Shown: positions 14,586 through 27,830 of the stretch, one piece after another
Numbering within the stretch: position 1 is the first letter of the stretch
Layout of the letters: every line of letters begins with the position of its first letter
Assembly: GCA_018287875.1 (NCBI GenBank)
Contig: JAGVVL010000001.1
Location: 992,001 to 1,056,000 of the forward strand
Source: Nigrospora sphaerica
Taxonomy: Eukaryota; Ascomycota; Sordariomycetes; Amphisphaeriales; Apiosporaceae
Direction of reading: 5' to 3'
DNA: 64,000 nt
Notes under the pieces: model-generated
Databases searched by the model: none
Told to the model about the DNA's origin: nothing
What the model saw: the letters and a program-made list of their open reading frames with translations, nothing else
Made by a program: the position numbers and the translations under genes

Positions 14586-17500
14586 AGCCATCGCTACTTC
14601 CCGTCCGGGTCGTCCCAAATAAGTATTTCTCCCCGCAGCACATCGTACGTTCTGTGGCGGTTGATGTCGCCGTCTTATTAGCAGCCAAGCTGGCTGCCAG
14701 CGGTTCTCTCAGAGGTCGGAATGATGGAGAGCTGATCAGTCCACCAACGGACCGGCAAAACAGGCAAGGCAGGAGCGCATCTGCGGTGCTTTCCCGGAAC
14801 AAAGTCACAACAACGCCCATCAGAAGTATCAGGAGTGATGGTGCCGCTGCCCCACGGACGTCGGGGTTGTTTTCCCTTTTTTCTTCCCCCAGGCCGGGTG
14901 TGACCGGCGAGGAAGTCGGGCTTGAAGCAATTCTAGACAGCCGGGGCTCTCCCCCGCTTAGGACCAACTACGAGTGCGCCGTAAGGTTATTGAGATGGCT
15001 TCTGTTGAGAGAGGGGGGTGGGGCGGTTAATCAGATTGGCTGACAGCGCCAGGGCGGACCTCTTGGTTCTGCCACATACAATGCCAGAAGCATTCAGTGT
15101 CTGAAGCGAGCGATCAACAAGGTAATTGGGAAGCCATTCGTATACCTACTGGGCATATGTTGGGACCCTGGCGACTTCTTCTATGGCCAGTGTGGACAGG
15201 CCTTCGGAGACTTGGAATCCGGCCACCCTGGAACACACTGGAGACGTCTTTGTGAAGCTACGATAAGCCTCGCTGGGGGGCGTTGGAGCATTTACGTACT
15301 GTTTCTTGGGTTCGTCTCATAGTGTACTCACTTTGGAATATGCGTACAAAAGCGAACTTTCCGAGGAAAACAAAGGCACTGGGTCTTGTCCCTACGGTTG
15401 CGCGCAACTTGGGGAGGAGCGAGGGCGATGGGTCGTGTGCGAGAAGCTCGCGTATTGGCCCTGTCCACTGCATGCACCGCCCCCAAAGCCACCAATTCCG
15501 GCACGGAGGATCCTGCATCGTCTTGGTCCCCGAGCCGGCGGGAGCCTATCCCTCTGGCCGGCCCTTCGTTCCACCACATCGGGGCGGCGCTTGCGGCGTG
15601 CAGGACAGCCCGGCTAGCCCGGCCCCTCGGGATCCGGCCCCGTGGCCTACTTGGGCATCGCCAGTTGGGGTACACAAAAGCGGCGGCATGGCATTCGCTG
15701 TATGCAGAGGCCGAGATGGCAGACGTGACGCCGGGGCGATGCGGGTCGGGTTGTGCACCCGCCATGCAGTCGTGGGGACCCTTCATACCCGACCGCGACT
15801 AGGAGCCAGACGACGCCAGAGGCTGTCATCCGCATGGCGACGTCATCCTCCTGCCCTCCGCCACGTACCAGCGCCGACCCCTATCGTCAGGTCTTCATCG
15901 TCCTCGTCGTCAGCAGCCGGTGGTGCCGCGTACGAGCCGACGCAAGGGAGGCGAAGAACGCCCTTGGCTCGCCGAATACTCACGCCTGGACACCGGCTGT
16001 TCGTGGGTTGACATCGGCCGATATTCACGTGCTCGCAAACTCTTGACCATCGTACCCGGCCGGGCGGCTCACATCCAAAGACCTGTCTAACCTGAAGGCA
16101 GCAAGGGCTTAAACCACATCGACTGATTGGCCGGGCGGTCACGCTTCCCATGCCAGCAAACAACACCGAGGTAAGGAAGAGGCTCGACGGCCTTGTTGAG
16201 GACGGCGATGCGCCGTATAGGCGAGCCTGCCCGAGCCCGGTTGAGACGTCCATGTCACATCGAGCCATCATGTAGCGAAACTTTGTCCAAGAGGCTCCCC
16301 GAGCAGATGTACCATGGGCCCGAACGTATCATTTCCGGGTTGGCACGAGGCGCGGGTGTGATCCCATGCCTACCCAGTGCAAAAGATTTAGCAGAGCTCA
16401 CATATTCGCACGTCCCGTTCGCGGGGCGTGGTGGACCGCCGACACGGCCTGCAGAGACATGACATTCGTCACTGTTGCGGAAGGCAAGAAAGACAGCAGG
16501 GCGTCTAGGGGAACGGTGCTACGTAAAAGGACACCATGGCCCAAGTTACACATTGACGTGGCTGTCCGATGGGGCCATTCGTCTTGTGTCTCAGGAAGCC
16601 CGCTCGCCACCTTTCGAGCTGGACGGGACGTCTAAGACTTGGAGCATAAGCCCCGGAATCGGCGCGAAGGTATCTGTCTACACGTGAGCGACACGATAAT
16701 ATAATCAGCAGTGCCACGGTCGGGCACAAACCTCCTCAGCCGGTACATAGAATGAGCGCGGATGGACCATGTCTGCGTGAGCAATGCAAATTATGAGTGC
16801 GTCTGGAAGACAAGGCATGCTTAATGTGCGCCGGACGACGGCAGTACGCTGTTCAGGGGAAGCAGGTGGCGAGGAAGGGCGTTCGCAGCTGTGGCAAAGC
16901 TGTGGCCCGCCTGTACAGCCCAGAGATGCTGCAAATCTGCGGTGTGACAGGTCGGACATATGCAGAACGGCTTCCGCGCAGGGGACGTCCAGCGATTAAA
17001 CGAGGGATTTGCTTCGTTTTGCGGCAGGTCTTGGTGAAGCGAGGGAGCCCTAGAAGCGGGTCTAGACCCAGGGCATGGATTAAGGAGGATCTCGCAAGAA
17101 CAGGGAAGTGTCGGAGAGCTGCTTTGGCCGGAAAGAGAGAAAGAAAGAGACGGGGAACTGAGAAACCCAGGAGTAAAGGTACGGAGCACAACTTTCCCGA
17201 TATGAGCTAGGTAGACGCCGCGCAATGTTTTTCAAAACGATGTCGTTCCATTCAGAGCTGTAACGTCCTGTGGTAAGCGGTGGCTTTGAGTGCCACTGTT
17301 CTGACCAGCCTGCTGGCCCAGTCAACCCTACCAGCAACCCTGCGGCCTGGCCCTATTGCCCGACGGAAGAGAAGCCGGTATTAACCGGCACGAGCTGCAA
17401 GGCACTTGGCTGTCGATCTTCCCAGGGGACATAAAACTGGCGGGGCGCCTTCAATTGGGCCCGAGCGAAGACCGAGACGCGACACCTTGCGTTTTTGGCT

Positions 17501-18663
17501 TGCATTACGATATACGTAGTAATGCGCCGACCAGTGGGTGGCTGAATGGCATCGGGGTCGGCGCATGGGATATGTACCTGCCTTTAGGTTTAGGGGGGAG
17601 GGTGGAAGGACGAAAAGCGACCGCCCTCTCCCTTTTGGGCAACCCACTCATCACCCGTCAGCGGTCAAGGTACTTGAACAAGTCCCTGTCAAGCGGTGAT
17701 GCGGCAGCCGAGACCGGGTTGCTGGTAACTGGTGTGGTGAAACATGGGGGAGATCGGAACGAGATCGAAGATAGGGCGTGGCACGAACAAGAGTAATTCC
17801 CGAGACACATCGCCTTTTTGGCGCCGTCAAGATGCCACCTGGAAGCAGCCCTGGCCGCCAAGAGCATGGGCAAAGGTGATCTGTCAAGTCCGACAAGATG
17901 CAAAAGGTTAGTGGCGCTTTCAAAAGCAACATGCGAAATGAGATTCGGTGAGCAATCGGCGACCCATGCACGCGCAACGGACCATTTGCGAGGGAGCCGC
18001 AGAGGCGGCGACGCAATCTCGACCAAGCCACGCACGTGTGCGAGGGCGCATTCATGTCAAGCGTGGCGGCGGCGACGCGCGCCTTTTGGCTGGGCAGAGA
18101 GCCGATTGTCGATGGGGGCGCGAACGGGAAGCGCATCCTGTGTGCCGATATCGAAGTATGCAGGTAAGGCGGCGGCCAACCCCAAACCAACCCCTCCCCC
18201 CCCTCCTGTATGCGCGTGCGTGCTCGAACCAGGTGCAGCACACGAGACCGCAGACGACGGAGCGACCGGAACCGGGAAGGGGGGGGGGCAAAGGATGGGC
18301 TGGCGGTGCCCATGTCACCCACTGTTGCTCCTCGGTCACGGCACGGGAAGCAGCAGCAAGTGGTCGGGCGCATTTGGCCGGGGGGGAGGTGACCGGTGAG
18401 AGTCGAGGGGCTGCATCGAGAAGGAAAGGCGTAATGCAACAATGCGACGCCTGCGTCTCGTCGGATTTGGCTCGGGGTTTCCGACACGAGAGCCCGGGCT
18501 GGCAAGCCCGTGGCGATATGGACAGACGCCCCAGCAGCTGGCTGGGCCGTGGATCCGTTTCCCACGGGAAGGTCAGCGATAGGTGTTTAGATCGGGGAGG
18601 ATGGACGGCATGTTACGAGATCCATGTATCATCTGCGGCACGATCCATTGATGGCATGATGTA

Positions 18664-18691
18664 TGGGATGGGATGGGATGGGATGGAATGG
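18664..18691. repeat. GGGAT pentamer tandem repeat
   Basis: About five degenerate copies of GGGAT. Confidence 0.8.
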
Positions 18692-18892
18692 AAGATGAGT
18701 AAGCCTGCGCAGGCGGGGACTGGGGGGTTTGGCCATCTGTCACAATGGGAGGGCGAGACGGGATGGCACAGCTGAGGCTGGCGGGCCTATCATGTAGTAC
18801 CAAACCGTGCCTGGCTCGCCGTGGCTTTTTGCGCCTTCTTTCACCGTTGTGTTGGTAATGCTACCGTCACCATCTTTCCCGGCGTCGTCGCT

Positions 18893-18915
18893 CCTGCTGC
18901 TGCTGCTGCTGCTGC
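18893..18915. repeat. (CTG)n trinucleotide repeat
   Basis: Seven to eight CTG units within non-coding DNA. Confidence 0.85.
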
Positions 18916-19041
18916 CGCTGCCCGCGTCGTCGTTTGCATGCATCGCCCGGCGGCCGCCCGGTTCAGCCACCTGCAGGTATATGTGGGCTGCGGACCCAGT
19001 GGCGTGTTCGAATGTCAGCTTGACCCTCACTAGCCACGTGA

Positions 19042-19085
19042 AGTCCAGGTCCAGGTCCAGGTCCAGGTCCGGGTCCAGGTCCAGG
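19042..19085. repeat. Hexamer tandem repeat (CCAGGT)
   Basis: About seven copies of the 6-bp unit CCAGGT with one internal variant (CCGGGT). Confidence 0.9.
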
Positions 19086-19437
19086 GCTTAAGGGAAAGGA
19101 GGTAGGGCACCGAGGGCCAAGCCTGTCCCATATCCCAGGTCTCCCACCTCCGGTCCGCCGTGGCAGCAATCTGCACGCGACCCTGCCCGGCCGGATATTG
19201 GCTCTCCCTCCCCCCTCGGGGCTGTGGTGGAAAAGCGAAGGGGGGAAAATAAAAAGGAGGGGATTGTGAGGGGGCCTTGCAAACCTTCTCTCGACCTGGC
19301 CGGGCTGGCGGACATGTTATGAACCCATGGGGACACACACACGGACACACAAAACCAACATGTGCCACGCTGCGCAGGGTTCATCTCGCGGGGAGGCCAT
19401 TCCGCCACTCGGGTTCCCCACTTGAGGAGCCCCGAAA

Positions 19438-19470
19438 GGAGGAGGAGGAGGAGGAGGAGGAGGAGGAGGA
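19438..19470. repeat. (GGA)11 trinucleotide repeat
   Basis: A perfect 33-bp GGA tract. It gives a poly-Glu or poly-Pro open frame that is not a gene. Confidence 0.95.
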
Positions 19471-21535
19471 TGAGGACCTTGACGATAAGGGAGAAATTTG
19501 GGGGGAATGTCAGGCAGCCCCGGCATCGACGGAAGCCTGTCCACGGCCGAAGCCCAACGCAAACCTGATACGTCGATTGGCCAAGCGAGCGTTGCGGCTT
19601 GCCCGTCTGATTCCCTACCTGCCCGCCGGCAGTGCTCCCAGGTGAGGACGACCAGGTTTGCCGCCACTGCTTGCCGCCGCCTGCTACGACTACATCCTTA
19701 CGTCCAACGGCGTGTACATCTACATATCTATATACGTACGTAGGATGCCAAGGGGCCAGCGGCGGCGGCGACGAGGTTTGTGTTTGCTGCCAACCCCGGC
19801 TTTGCGGCTGCCGTTGCGACCCTGGCATCCCATCGCATCGCATCCATCGACACTCGCGTAACAGGCCCCTCACCCCAGTACGTACGTCCCTACCGATCTC
19901 TTTTTTTTTTTCCTCCTCCTTCCCTCCATTCCCCCCCCCTCTCTCTCTCGGCCTCTCTCCGTGTGTCCGTCTGTCTGTCTATGTGTCTATCTGTGCGCGC
20001 GCGTGTGTGTTACAGACGCAAAGGAGGGACATTGTCCAAAGCAGGGGCGTACGTATATAATGTCTCTCCTCTGCATCTGCACACACGACCACGCACACAC
20101 ATCTATCCTGTGATGACTTGCATACTGCTTGCACGCACACGCGCCCCCATAACCGTTGCAGGGCATTGGTAACGCACCTATGCACCGGGTAGTCCGGGAC
20201 ACGGCCCTGTGCCTATTGGCCCATGGTGGGTAGGAGAGAGAGAAAGAGAGTGAGGGGGCAGCCTATCGGTACGATGGCCGACCTCCGGCCGTCGAATCAC
20301 GGTGCGCGGTGCCTGACCCGGACCCGTAGACAAGCCCCCAAGCTAGGCTGGTCATGTACTCCGTAGTGGTGACAGCAGGCGTGCCATAGGTGAGGAGAGG
20401 GCCCGATCCGTAGGGAGCGAGAAGCGAAGCGGGCGGAACCCCCGTCGGGGATCCATAGTCGTACCCGGGGCACGTCTTGGGGGTCCCTTCCGGCGCGTGA
20501 CATAAGTACGCACCCCCGGGTAACCCCCCGTCCCCCTCCCCATCCCAACCTCGTATGCAGTGGTAGGTTCTTGGTTTAGGTAAACTTCATTCTGCGGCAC
20601 GGGGAGGGGGCGGTTGGGGAAATTTGTCGCGCGCGTGGTCCCATGGCTCTCTGGGACGAATGGATCGATGGAAACAGAAGAAGCACTTTCCACGGCCCAA
20701 GCGCCTCGCGTCTTAGCCTTGCTCTGACACCGGCAGATGCGATGCGTTAGCATCGATCGCGGGCAGGTCGCTGAACCGCCCCCCTCCTCCCTCCTTCCCT
20801 TCCGCCCTTGGCGGATCGAAGCAAGCTGAAAAGGCAAGAAGCGGTCACGGCGGGTGCGAAACGGACAAGGTCCCAAAGTCGAATATGAATTATTGCACAC
20901 CTGTATCGTACCCCGCTCTGAGCAAACTATCTGTATAGTATACAACGTACAAACCCCGGTCGCCCAAGACGTGCGGATACTGGCACGCCGTCGACCGTGT
21001 GGGCCAACCCTGCGTTGGGTAGCCAATCCATTTTAGCCCTCGCCTATCCATGGCAAGAAAAAAGAACAAAAACGATAAAAGCAAAAGAGGACGATGGAGC
21101 GAACAGGAGAAAAAAAGAACGAGGCAGCCTGACACCAGGAAGTGGGTTCCAGGGACCGAGCCAAGCAGGATGGTCCGAGGCTCCCCCCAAGCAGCAAAAC
21201 AACACCCAGAAATGCATGGCTTCTGCTCCAAGATGATGCAGCCTGAACCAGCCCGAACCAGCCTGAACGCCGATGTCGCTTTTTCTCTGACTCTCCCTGT
21301 GCTCGCCCCGTGGGTAATGTGATGTGCATGCCGGTCTGCCCTGCTGGGTGGCAGGGCTCTGTATCGTATGCGTGGGTGTTTCGAGTTCCATGTAGCGAGT
21401 GACTTTTTCCTTCTCTCGTATCGGGGAGGGGTCCGGCGCACCTGGTGCGCCCTGCCTTCTGCCCTGACCGTGCGGTGGCGATGCCCGAAATAGACGGCCT
21501 TTCTCTTTCTCTCTCGCGTGCGCGCGCGTCCTCTC

Positions 21536-23058
21536 TCAGTTGGGGTACTTGCGGAGAGGAAACGCGTCGCCGGGCATGGGCTCGAGGTGCCAGGTCTCGC
21601 GCCCCTCGGCGGCGAAAGCCTCCTCCCATTCTTGCTGCAGCGGCGCTGGTATTTCCCAGCGGCGCGCGGCGCTGCGGAGCCGCATGCGTACCAGGTGGCG
21701 CTTCTCGCGGGCACCGGCGCCATCGACGAAGCCCTCGCGGCGGTGCAGCACGGCGAGGTTGTTGATGAAGTGCATGTCGCCGGCGCGCGTCGTAATCTCG
21801 AGCTGGGTGGCCCGGGCCACGGCCTCGATGGCGTCGAGGGCCTCGCGCTGGCGCTCGCTAACCTGCGGCAGATGAGCCGGACGGGGATGTGCGGCGTTGC
21901 CAAGCAAGGGCGTGCGTCCAAAGTTCATCGCCAGCTTGGTCCCCTGGTAAAAGATAACTGGCCGGCACTGGAAGTTTGGGCTGAGGCCGCAAACAAACGA
22001 GATTGGTCAGTGGACCGCCCGCGGCACGACGTTAGGCTCTGCCGAAACTTACAAGGCGAAGGGCCAGTCCGCTTTGGCCAGCGTGCGCACCAGGTCTGGC
22101 CGGCACGCCGCCAGGACGTTGTACACCGTATATGCCGAAGCAATGATACACCTGCCTCCCGAAGCTGCCGTGCTCCGCGTGTACCAGCCCACAATGTCGG
22201 CCGCCTCCTCGTTGTGGAAAGTCTATACCGCAAGTCCAGTCAGTAACAGCACGGACGGGCCGGGTCGAGCGCCCCCTTCTCCTTCTTTTTGGCCCCCCCT
22301 CCCTTCCTTTCGCCTCCTTTCCCCGCTGATCCCCGATTCCGCCACTTGCTAGCGTCTGGCAGGCTCCCGTTCTGACTTACAATAGCCGATGTGGAATGAC
22401 GATGGTGGCCCGCCTTGGCCTCGGACGAATCGTCCGCAACAATGTGTACTTGAGATTTTAAGTTGAGTGTCAGCGAGGGCACCCTGGGCGCCGTCCGGGG
22501 TCCTAGCCCTGGACGTTTCCGGGGAAGAAAGGTTACTCACCCAGCATATTCCCCACGTGGTCCTGCCGAGCGCGCTGCTCGGCGATGTAGGCCTGCATGC
22601 CCAACCAGATAATGGTTTGGTCCTCCACCGGGTAGTGCCCTGGTTGGATGCCACGGATCACAGCGAAGCCCCTGCCTTCGTGGAGGTCTCGGGATACGCC
22701 CTCGAGTTTGCTACCCAGCGTCGGTAGCGGGAAATTATCCCGGTTCACCATGTCACCATCTTGTTCGAGGTCTGGGCTGCCGGTTAGCCGCGTCTCAGCT
22801 GCCGTCCCCCTTGGGGATTCACTTACTTTTGAAATGTTGCAACGCGCTGTCGATCTCAGCGAGGTGCTCCGCCGACAGGTAGAAAATGTAGCTGTGGTCA
22901 TTCTGGTACTGCTGTCCCACCCAGGCGAGCTCATCCGTGAGCACCGGGGGCATCCCATTGGGCAGTCCCAACGAGTCCCGGGGCAAGCCGCAGGGAATGA
23001 GCGGAACGTCATGCAGACGGGTTTCCACGACAGAGCCACTGTCGTGAATGCACGCCAT
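21536..23058 (-). CDS. TauD/TfdA-family 2-oxoglutarate/Fe(II) dioxygenase, 5 exons, 381 aa
   Basis: Exons are 22827-23058, 22541-22771, 22381-22448, 22053-22222 and 21536-21980; all introns are GT-AG and the frame is continuous. The fold matches fungal TauD-like (clavaminate-synthase-like) dioxygenases, which oxidise small substrates using 2-oxoglutarate and iron. Visible elements are DNFPLPTLG, the GRGFAVIRGIQP strand, TFHNE (His180 and Glu182 as the first two iron ligands, where relatives often have HxD), GDMHFINNLAVLHRR (His313 as third ligand) and an Arg-rich HLVRMRLR stretch expected to bind 2-oxoglutarate. There is no signal peptide, so probably cytosolic or peroxisomal. For the first intron, the acceptor after CCCAG was preferred because it restores the family spacing FK-x-L-x-x-DGD. 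The substrate cannot be told from sequence; neighbours give no hint. Confidence 0.9.
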
Positions 23059-26000
23059 CGTGGTGTTTTTGCTGTTGTTTGTTAGTTTTTTTTTTTCCTT
23101 GTCCGCGTTCGTGTTACACGCAGGTCTCGAGTTGTTCGCGTAAGAAAAGCACGGCGGCGGCCGACTGACCTCTTGTAGTGGAAAACTGCGCAGTCGCAGC
23201 TTAATGTCACGGCCGGTAGCCCAAGTCAAAGATGTACGTGTGTAGCTTTGGGTTTGCCTTGGCGCAGCAGAGACAAGAGCGGGGAGAGACAAGTTGAGGG
23301 GGAATGGATGAAGGCGGGCGGCCGGTATAAGATCTGTTGTTATAGAGTGGGTATGAATCGCCGAGACACAGGTCAGGACGAAGAGGTGGTAGATATAGAT
23401 GAAGATCAAGGGGGCGATGGGGACGAAGGAGGAGGAGGGGAGGAGGAGGAGAGGAAGAGAGGAGGAGGAATAATAATAAGAGAAGACAACGACAACAATA
23501 ACGGCGATGACGAGTTGATGGCTTTTAATGAGATGTGAAGTTAGACAGACGGCTGGCGAGAAAACCCTTTTATGCCCAGGGGAATCAAAAAATTAAATAA
23601 GCAAAAAGGAAGCGGCCTGCTGCCACATGGGTTGTTTGAGGTGCGAATGAAATGGGAGTCGCTACATTGACGGCAACGTCTATGCATGGATACATACACA
23701 GAACAAGTCGGAAAGACAGGCAAGCCATCATTCCCTTCCTGGCGTGCCGTAGCAGGGACGGCCGACGGGCGGGCGCGAGTTGTACCGCGCGCGCGCGCAC
23801 TCTGATGTTGCTATGTGTGCGTATTGTTTCCAATATCCATGTCTGCCACCCTCTTACCCAGGTTTAGACAGGGTAGGTAAGTTTTGCTGCTGGTGACACC
23901 CGCGTAGCGACGGGAGCGCTCCTCGTTCGGCCGTGTGACGGGGACCCCATCCCTGGCCACCCGGCCGACGGTCCCCGTCGAAGGGGAAGAAGGCTGGCGG
24001 GTAGGGACAGGAGCCCAGCGGCAAGAACGACGTGTCTGGGGAGCGCGCACACTTCCGCGGGCTGGATCCAGCGCTGCATGGCGGGCAGAGATAATGTAGG
24101 TACTTGCCTCCTCGAGCCGTAACGTACCGGCTGCGCGCCTGTGCGACTTGACAACGCGAGGGCATGATGCGATAGCCCGGGCTGTAAAGTTGGTAGCTTT
24201 GTATGGATGCGGTAGCTGGGGGGGAGGGGGCATGGGTGCGGGCAAGGATGGCCATAGACTGATACGACTATATAAGCATGGACAGCTATGGGTATGGGTG
24301 TGCGCGCCCAGGCCGGAACAAACACAGAGCCAGCCTGGCTGGTGAGAGTCCGGATTCGCAAGGGCCCGGCGGGGTTTCTTGAATATCACCATGTCCAGAT
24401 CGTGTGTGCGCCGATGCGGATAGATGTCATTTTTCCTGCAGTGCGTGCCTGGGAACGCCTGCGTGTGCATATACACCATGACTTCAAGAAAACAAACGTC
24501 CTTTCCCAGGTTGGCTGATCCTGCGGGGGCTCCACCCCGAGTGATCGGGGGGGGGAGGAAATGGTGCGATGGGGATGGGATAGAGTCCGGTGGGAATGGG
24601 AGGTGGGGGGAAACCCTCCGAGTCGTCCGCCCAGGCGTATCAAGAGGCCCCGAGGCCCCGAGGCCCCCGAGCAGCACGATGGGCGGAGGCACCGTGGGGG
24701 AGCCGGGATCCAAGGCAAGCCGGCGAGTAAGATGGGAAGGGGATAGGAAGCAAGTAGAGCCATGTTGAAAAGCAATAATAGGGCCCCGGCATGTACGCGG
24801 TGCGGACTCACTCGTCAACTAGCGACTTTCTATAGCTGGGTACCACTATTCGGTAGGGGCCGGGCCTGGGCCCGGTAGGGAAAAGCGACGCAGCAAAGAA
24901 CAGGGATGGAGGGGTACACAGTAGAGATAGAGAAAAAGAGACAGAGAGAGGGGCATTCCCAGGAGATAAACAAGGGGGGCGCGGGGGTTGTGTGGGTTGT
25001 TGCATTGGTTGGGTTAAGTGCCCTCGATTTCTTCAGCACCGCCCATGCAGAAATGGAAGTTAGCAGGGCTGGAATGGGATCCCATGTTCGAGGCGTGGGC
25101 TGCGGGGCGCCGGATCCAGCCAATCAAAAACGCGCACTCAAAAGCAAGTTGGTAGTGACGACTTCGAAGCTGTTGCCGTCTGGGCAGCGCGACCCCAAAG
25201 GAGCCGCATCGGGTTTAAGTAACGTCGGTGAGGGGGATGGGATGGGGATGCTGGCGCTGGAAAGAACGAGGACGAGCGCACCGCCCAAAAAGCAAATTGG
25301 GAGCCATCAATGCCGCGGCGGATGCCGGGAACGGGCGAGTATGCCTTTCCATTCTTCGTTGACGCGCCGGTGTTGCTTTCTCTGGCGGCGAAACATACAA
25401 CACGCACACACGCGCACCCACCCTTCACCCACACACAGTTCGTCCCCCCCTTCCCCCCACACTACCGCCTCAAAGACGGGCAAGAGAGATCCTTACCAAA
25501 TATACACACGCGCGATGCCCCCCCGCCGGGACACGAGCAGTTATCGATATTCGGTGTCACCAGGGGAGGGGCGCCCTTTGGGTTCTTACTGGAACCGGGG
25601 CGTCGTTCGTCGTTAGTCCTAGGGTGGTGTCGCCCGCACGATCCATCCAGACGATCCGATGCGGGACCTCACGCTCGTGCCACACGGATCAGCATCAATA
25701 TTCCGTTTGCCTACCTACTTCCCGTGGTAAGGAGATACCGCGGTACTTGGACAAGGTCTGGCTCCGGTGCCGGTCTGATCGTGCTTCGGCTTGTGCTTGG
25801 GTTCATGAGCTATGAAGCACGTACACAATCAAATAAATGTAAGTACCCACTGAACCCCCTCTCCCCCTCGTCTCCCTTCCCGAATAGCGCCAACAACAAA
25901 AAAGAAAAAGGCCCGGGGCATTGCCGGGTACGGGCTTGGGAAAGGGGGGGGGAGGTCGCGTGTAGGTACTTCCAACTCTAGTTCTCTTTCAGCGGACCCA

Positions 26001-27830
26001 AGTGCCGTTCCGTCCGATGCCGCCTCAGCACATGAATTTTGGTTTGCCTGTCTGCCGAAGCCATCTAATAAGCCAGCCGGCCGGCATATCCCATGGGAAC
26101 CCGTCCCTGGGCCGTTGCCTGGTTTGCTTGTCTGGAAGTTAGGAACGGCTTGTGGGCGATGCCCTCTGGCGCCACGCTCCCACTCGTCCAGCGAAGCCGA
26201 CGGGCAAGCGAGAAGCATCGGCAGCCAGCCGTAGGTTACGAACAAGCCCCAGCCAGGGTTGACTGGCACCCGGCCGCGGCACTGAACCGGGTCGGTGAGT
26301 TCGCTTCGAGAGGGTTTATTGCATGTATCGCCAGGGTTGGAACCGAGCACGATGCTACCCTCTTGTGAATGCCTGGCGGGCTGGGCCCCAGTCTATCCGC
26401 CGCGGCATGATGCCTCCTTCGCCAGCGGAAGCGGCCCGGCCTAGGTACAGCTCCTCGTGCACTTCCCTCCCCTCCCTCCTGGGCAGCCCTCGCCGCCTCG
26501 CCTCGCCTTCACTTCTTCTCCTTCCCGTTTCTCCTTTCTGTTTCTCCTTCCCGCTTCTCTCCCCCCTTCCTTCCCCTCCCTCTTCCACCTTAGGCGCTAG
26601 GCCGCCCCTCGTCTCCCTGTCTGCTACCTCACCCCGTTGCTCCTCTTTCTTAGGGCGGCGTGGAGGGAGGGACGGATGGACGGTTTGGGACGAGAATGGA
26701 GACGGATAGCCCCGCTCCCGCTGTGTACCCGCACTGCCGCACCTCCAACAGCCCATTTTATTCACTTGGGAACTTGGTTGAATAGGTGGTTGTATAGGTA
26801 CATCCCCCTGCCCTGCCCCGCCCCATATTGGCCCCATAACGTATTGGATCTCACCATGACTGCTCCCTTGGCTACCGAGCCAGATCACTGGGCAGATGGG
26901 TACGGCGGTGGCCGGCGTGGTGTTTGCTTAACGCCAGCACGCAGGTGTCCAGCGTGGACGGCTACTTGGTCAGTTGCTTCCTATAGGCCGACCCCCACCC
27001 GCTGCTTGCCGGCTACCTACCACTATCCCCGGCCAGTCGCAATGCGCCTGCCCGAGGTGGCCCTGGGAGGTGCATGGCAATCCGATTTTCCCCATCAAGC
27101 GCCGTGGCCCATGATCGAGGAACAAAAGGGCCGGCCCGCGACACCATGACACGGCGCCAGAACGCCTGCACGCAGGGAGCAACCTTCTCGGGGCTACGCA
27201 GGATGCTGTACTACATCCAACCCGTCGCTCATCGTGCCTACTGTCGTTTCGCAGATCCTGGGCTCGTCCTGGGCTCGACTTCAGGTGCCACGGCCGCCCA
27301 TCTGTCCCGTCAGCCATCCGAGGCTGACTGTCGTCACACCGTATCGCCGCCAGCTTCTGACCCGATCGTCACCCGCGTCTTCCGGTCATCCATCACATGG
27401 GATTGGATGCCAGCACGCGAAGCCAGCACGCGAAGCTTGGGTTGGCCGTGAGCGCCGGGAGATCATGTGCGTCAGTCTCCACCGCATGCCATACTTCAGT
27501 CCGTATCACCAGACAAATCCTGCAGGGTTGCCGGGATCGAGACTCCAAACGTCTGTCTCCCCCCCCCCCGCGGCCCTCTCCCCTCTTTGTGTGTTGTTCT
27601 CTCCATAGATTTTTTTTCTTCTAAACACGTGTTGGGCTATGCGTTCTGCTAATGCATGAGAGACATGTCCTCCTCTCTTCCTCCTCCCCTTCCCTCCTCT
27701 GTACAGCACCTGGGCTTGGCTCGTTTTCCCTGCTCTTCCGCCGCATTCCTTGACCGTCGCCGGTTGAGTGGCACTCGTTGACTCATACTCGTTTCCCTTG
27801 TCCCTCTCTTGCGTGTACCGCCGCCTGGTA
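23059..27830. other. Gene-free intergenic region, 4.8 kb
   Basis: No supported gene. It holds an alternating CG run near 23785-23799, tandem GAGGCCCC copies near 24646-24668, a polypyrimidine stretch at about 26450-26600 and a 13-bp direct repeat near 27410-27436. Confidence 0.5.

Larger units (their letters stand above)
14586..21535. other. Gene-free intergenic region, 7 kb
   Basis: No recognisable coding region on either strand. Long open frames (for example 17651-18565 minus) are GC-driven, low in hydrophobic pattern and mirrored on the other strand. Several tandem repeats are listed separately. Confidence 0.5.

Noticed and set aside
17651..18565. Minus-strand frame of about 300 codons
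   Set aside because: Composition is driven by GC content, mirrored by plus-strand frames over the same bases, with no domain or signal visible.
26450..26600. Long polypyrimidine stretch as a possible regulatory or splicing element
   Set aside because: No adjacent gene or exon uses it; best read as low-complexity sequence.
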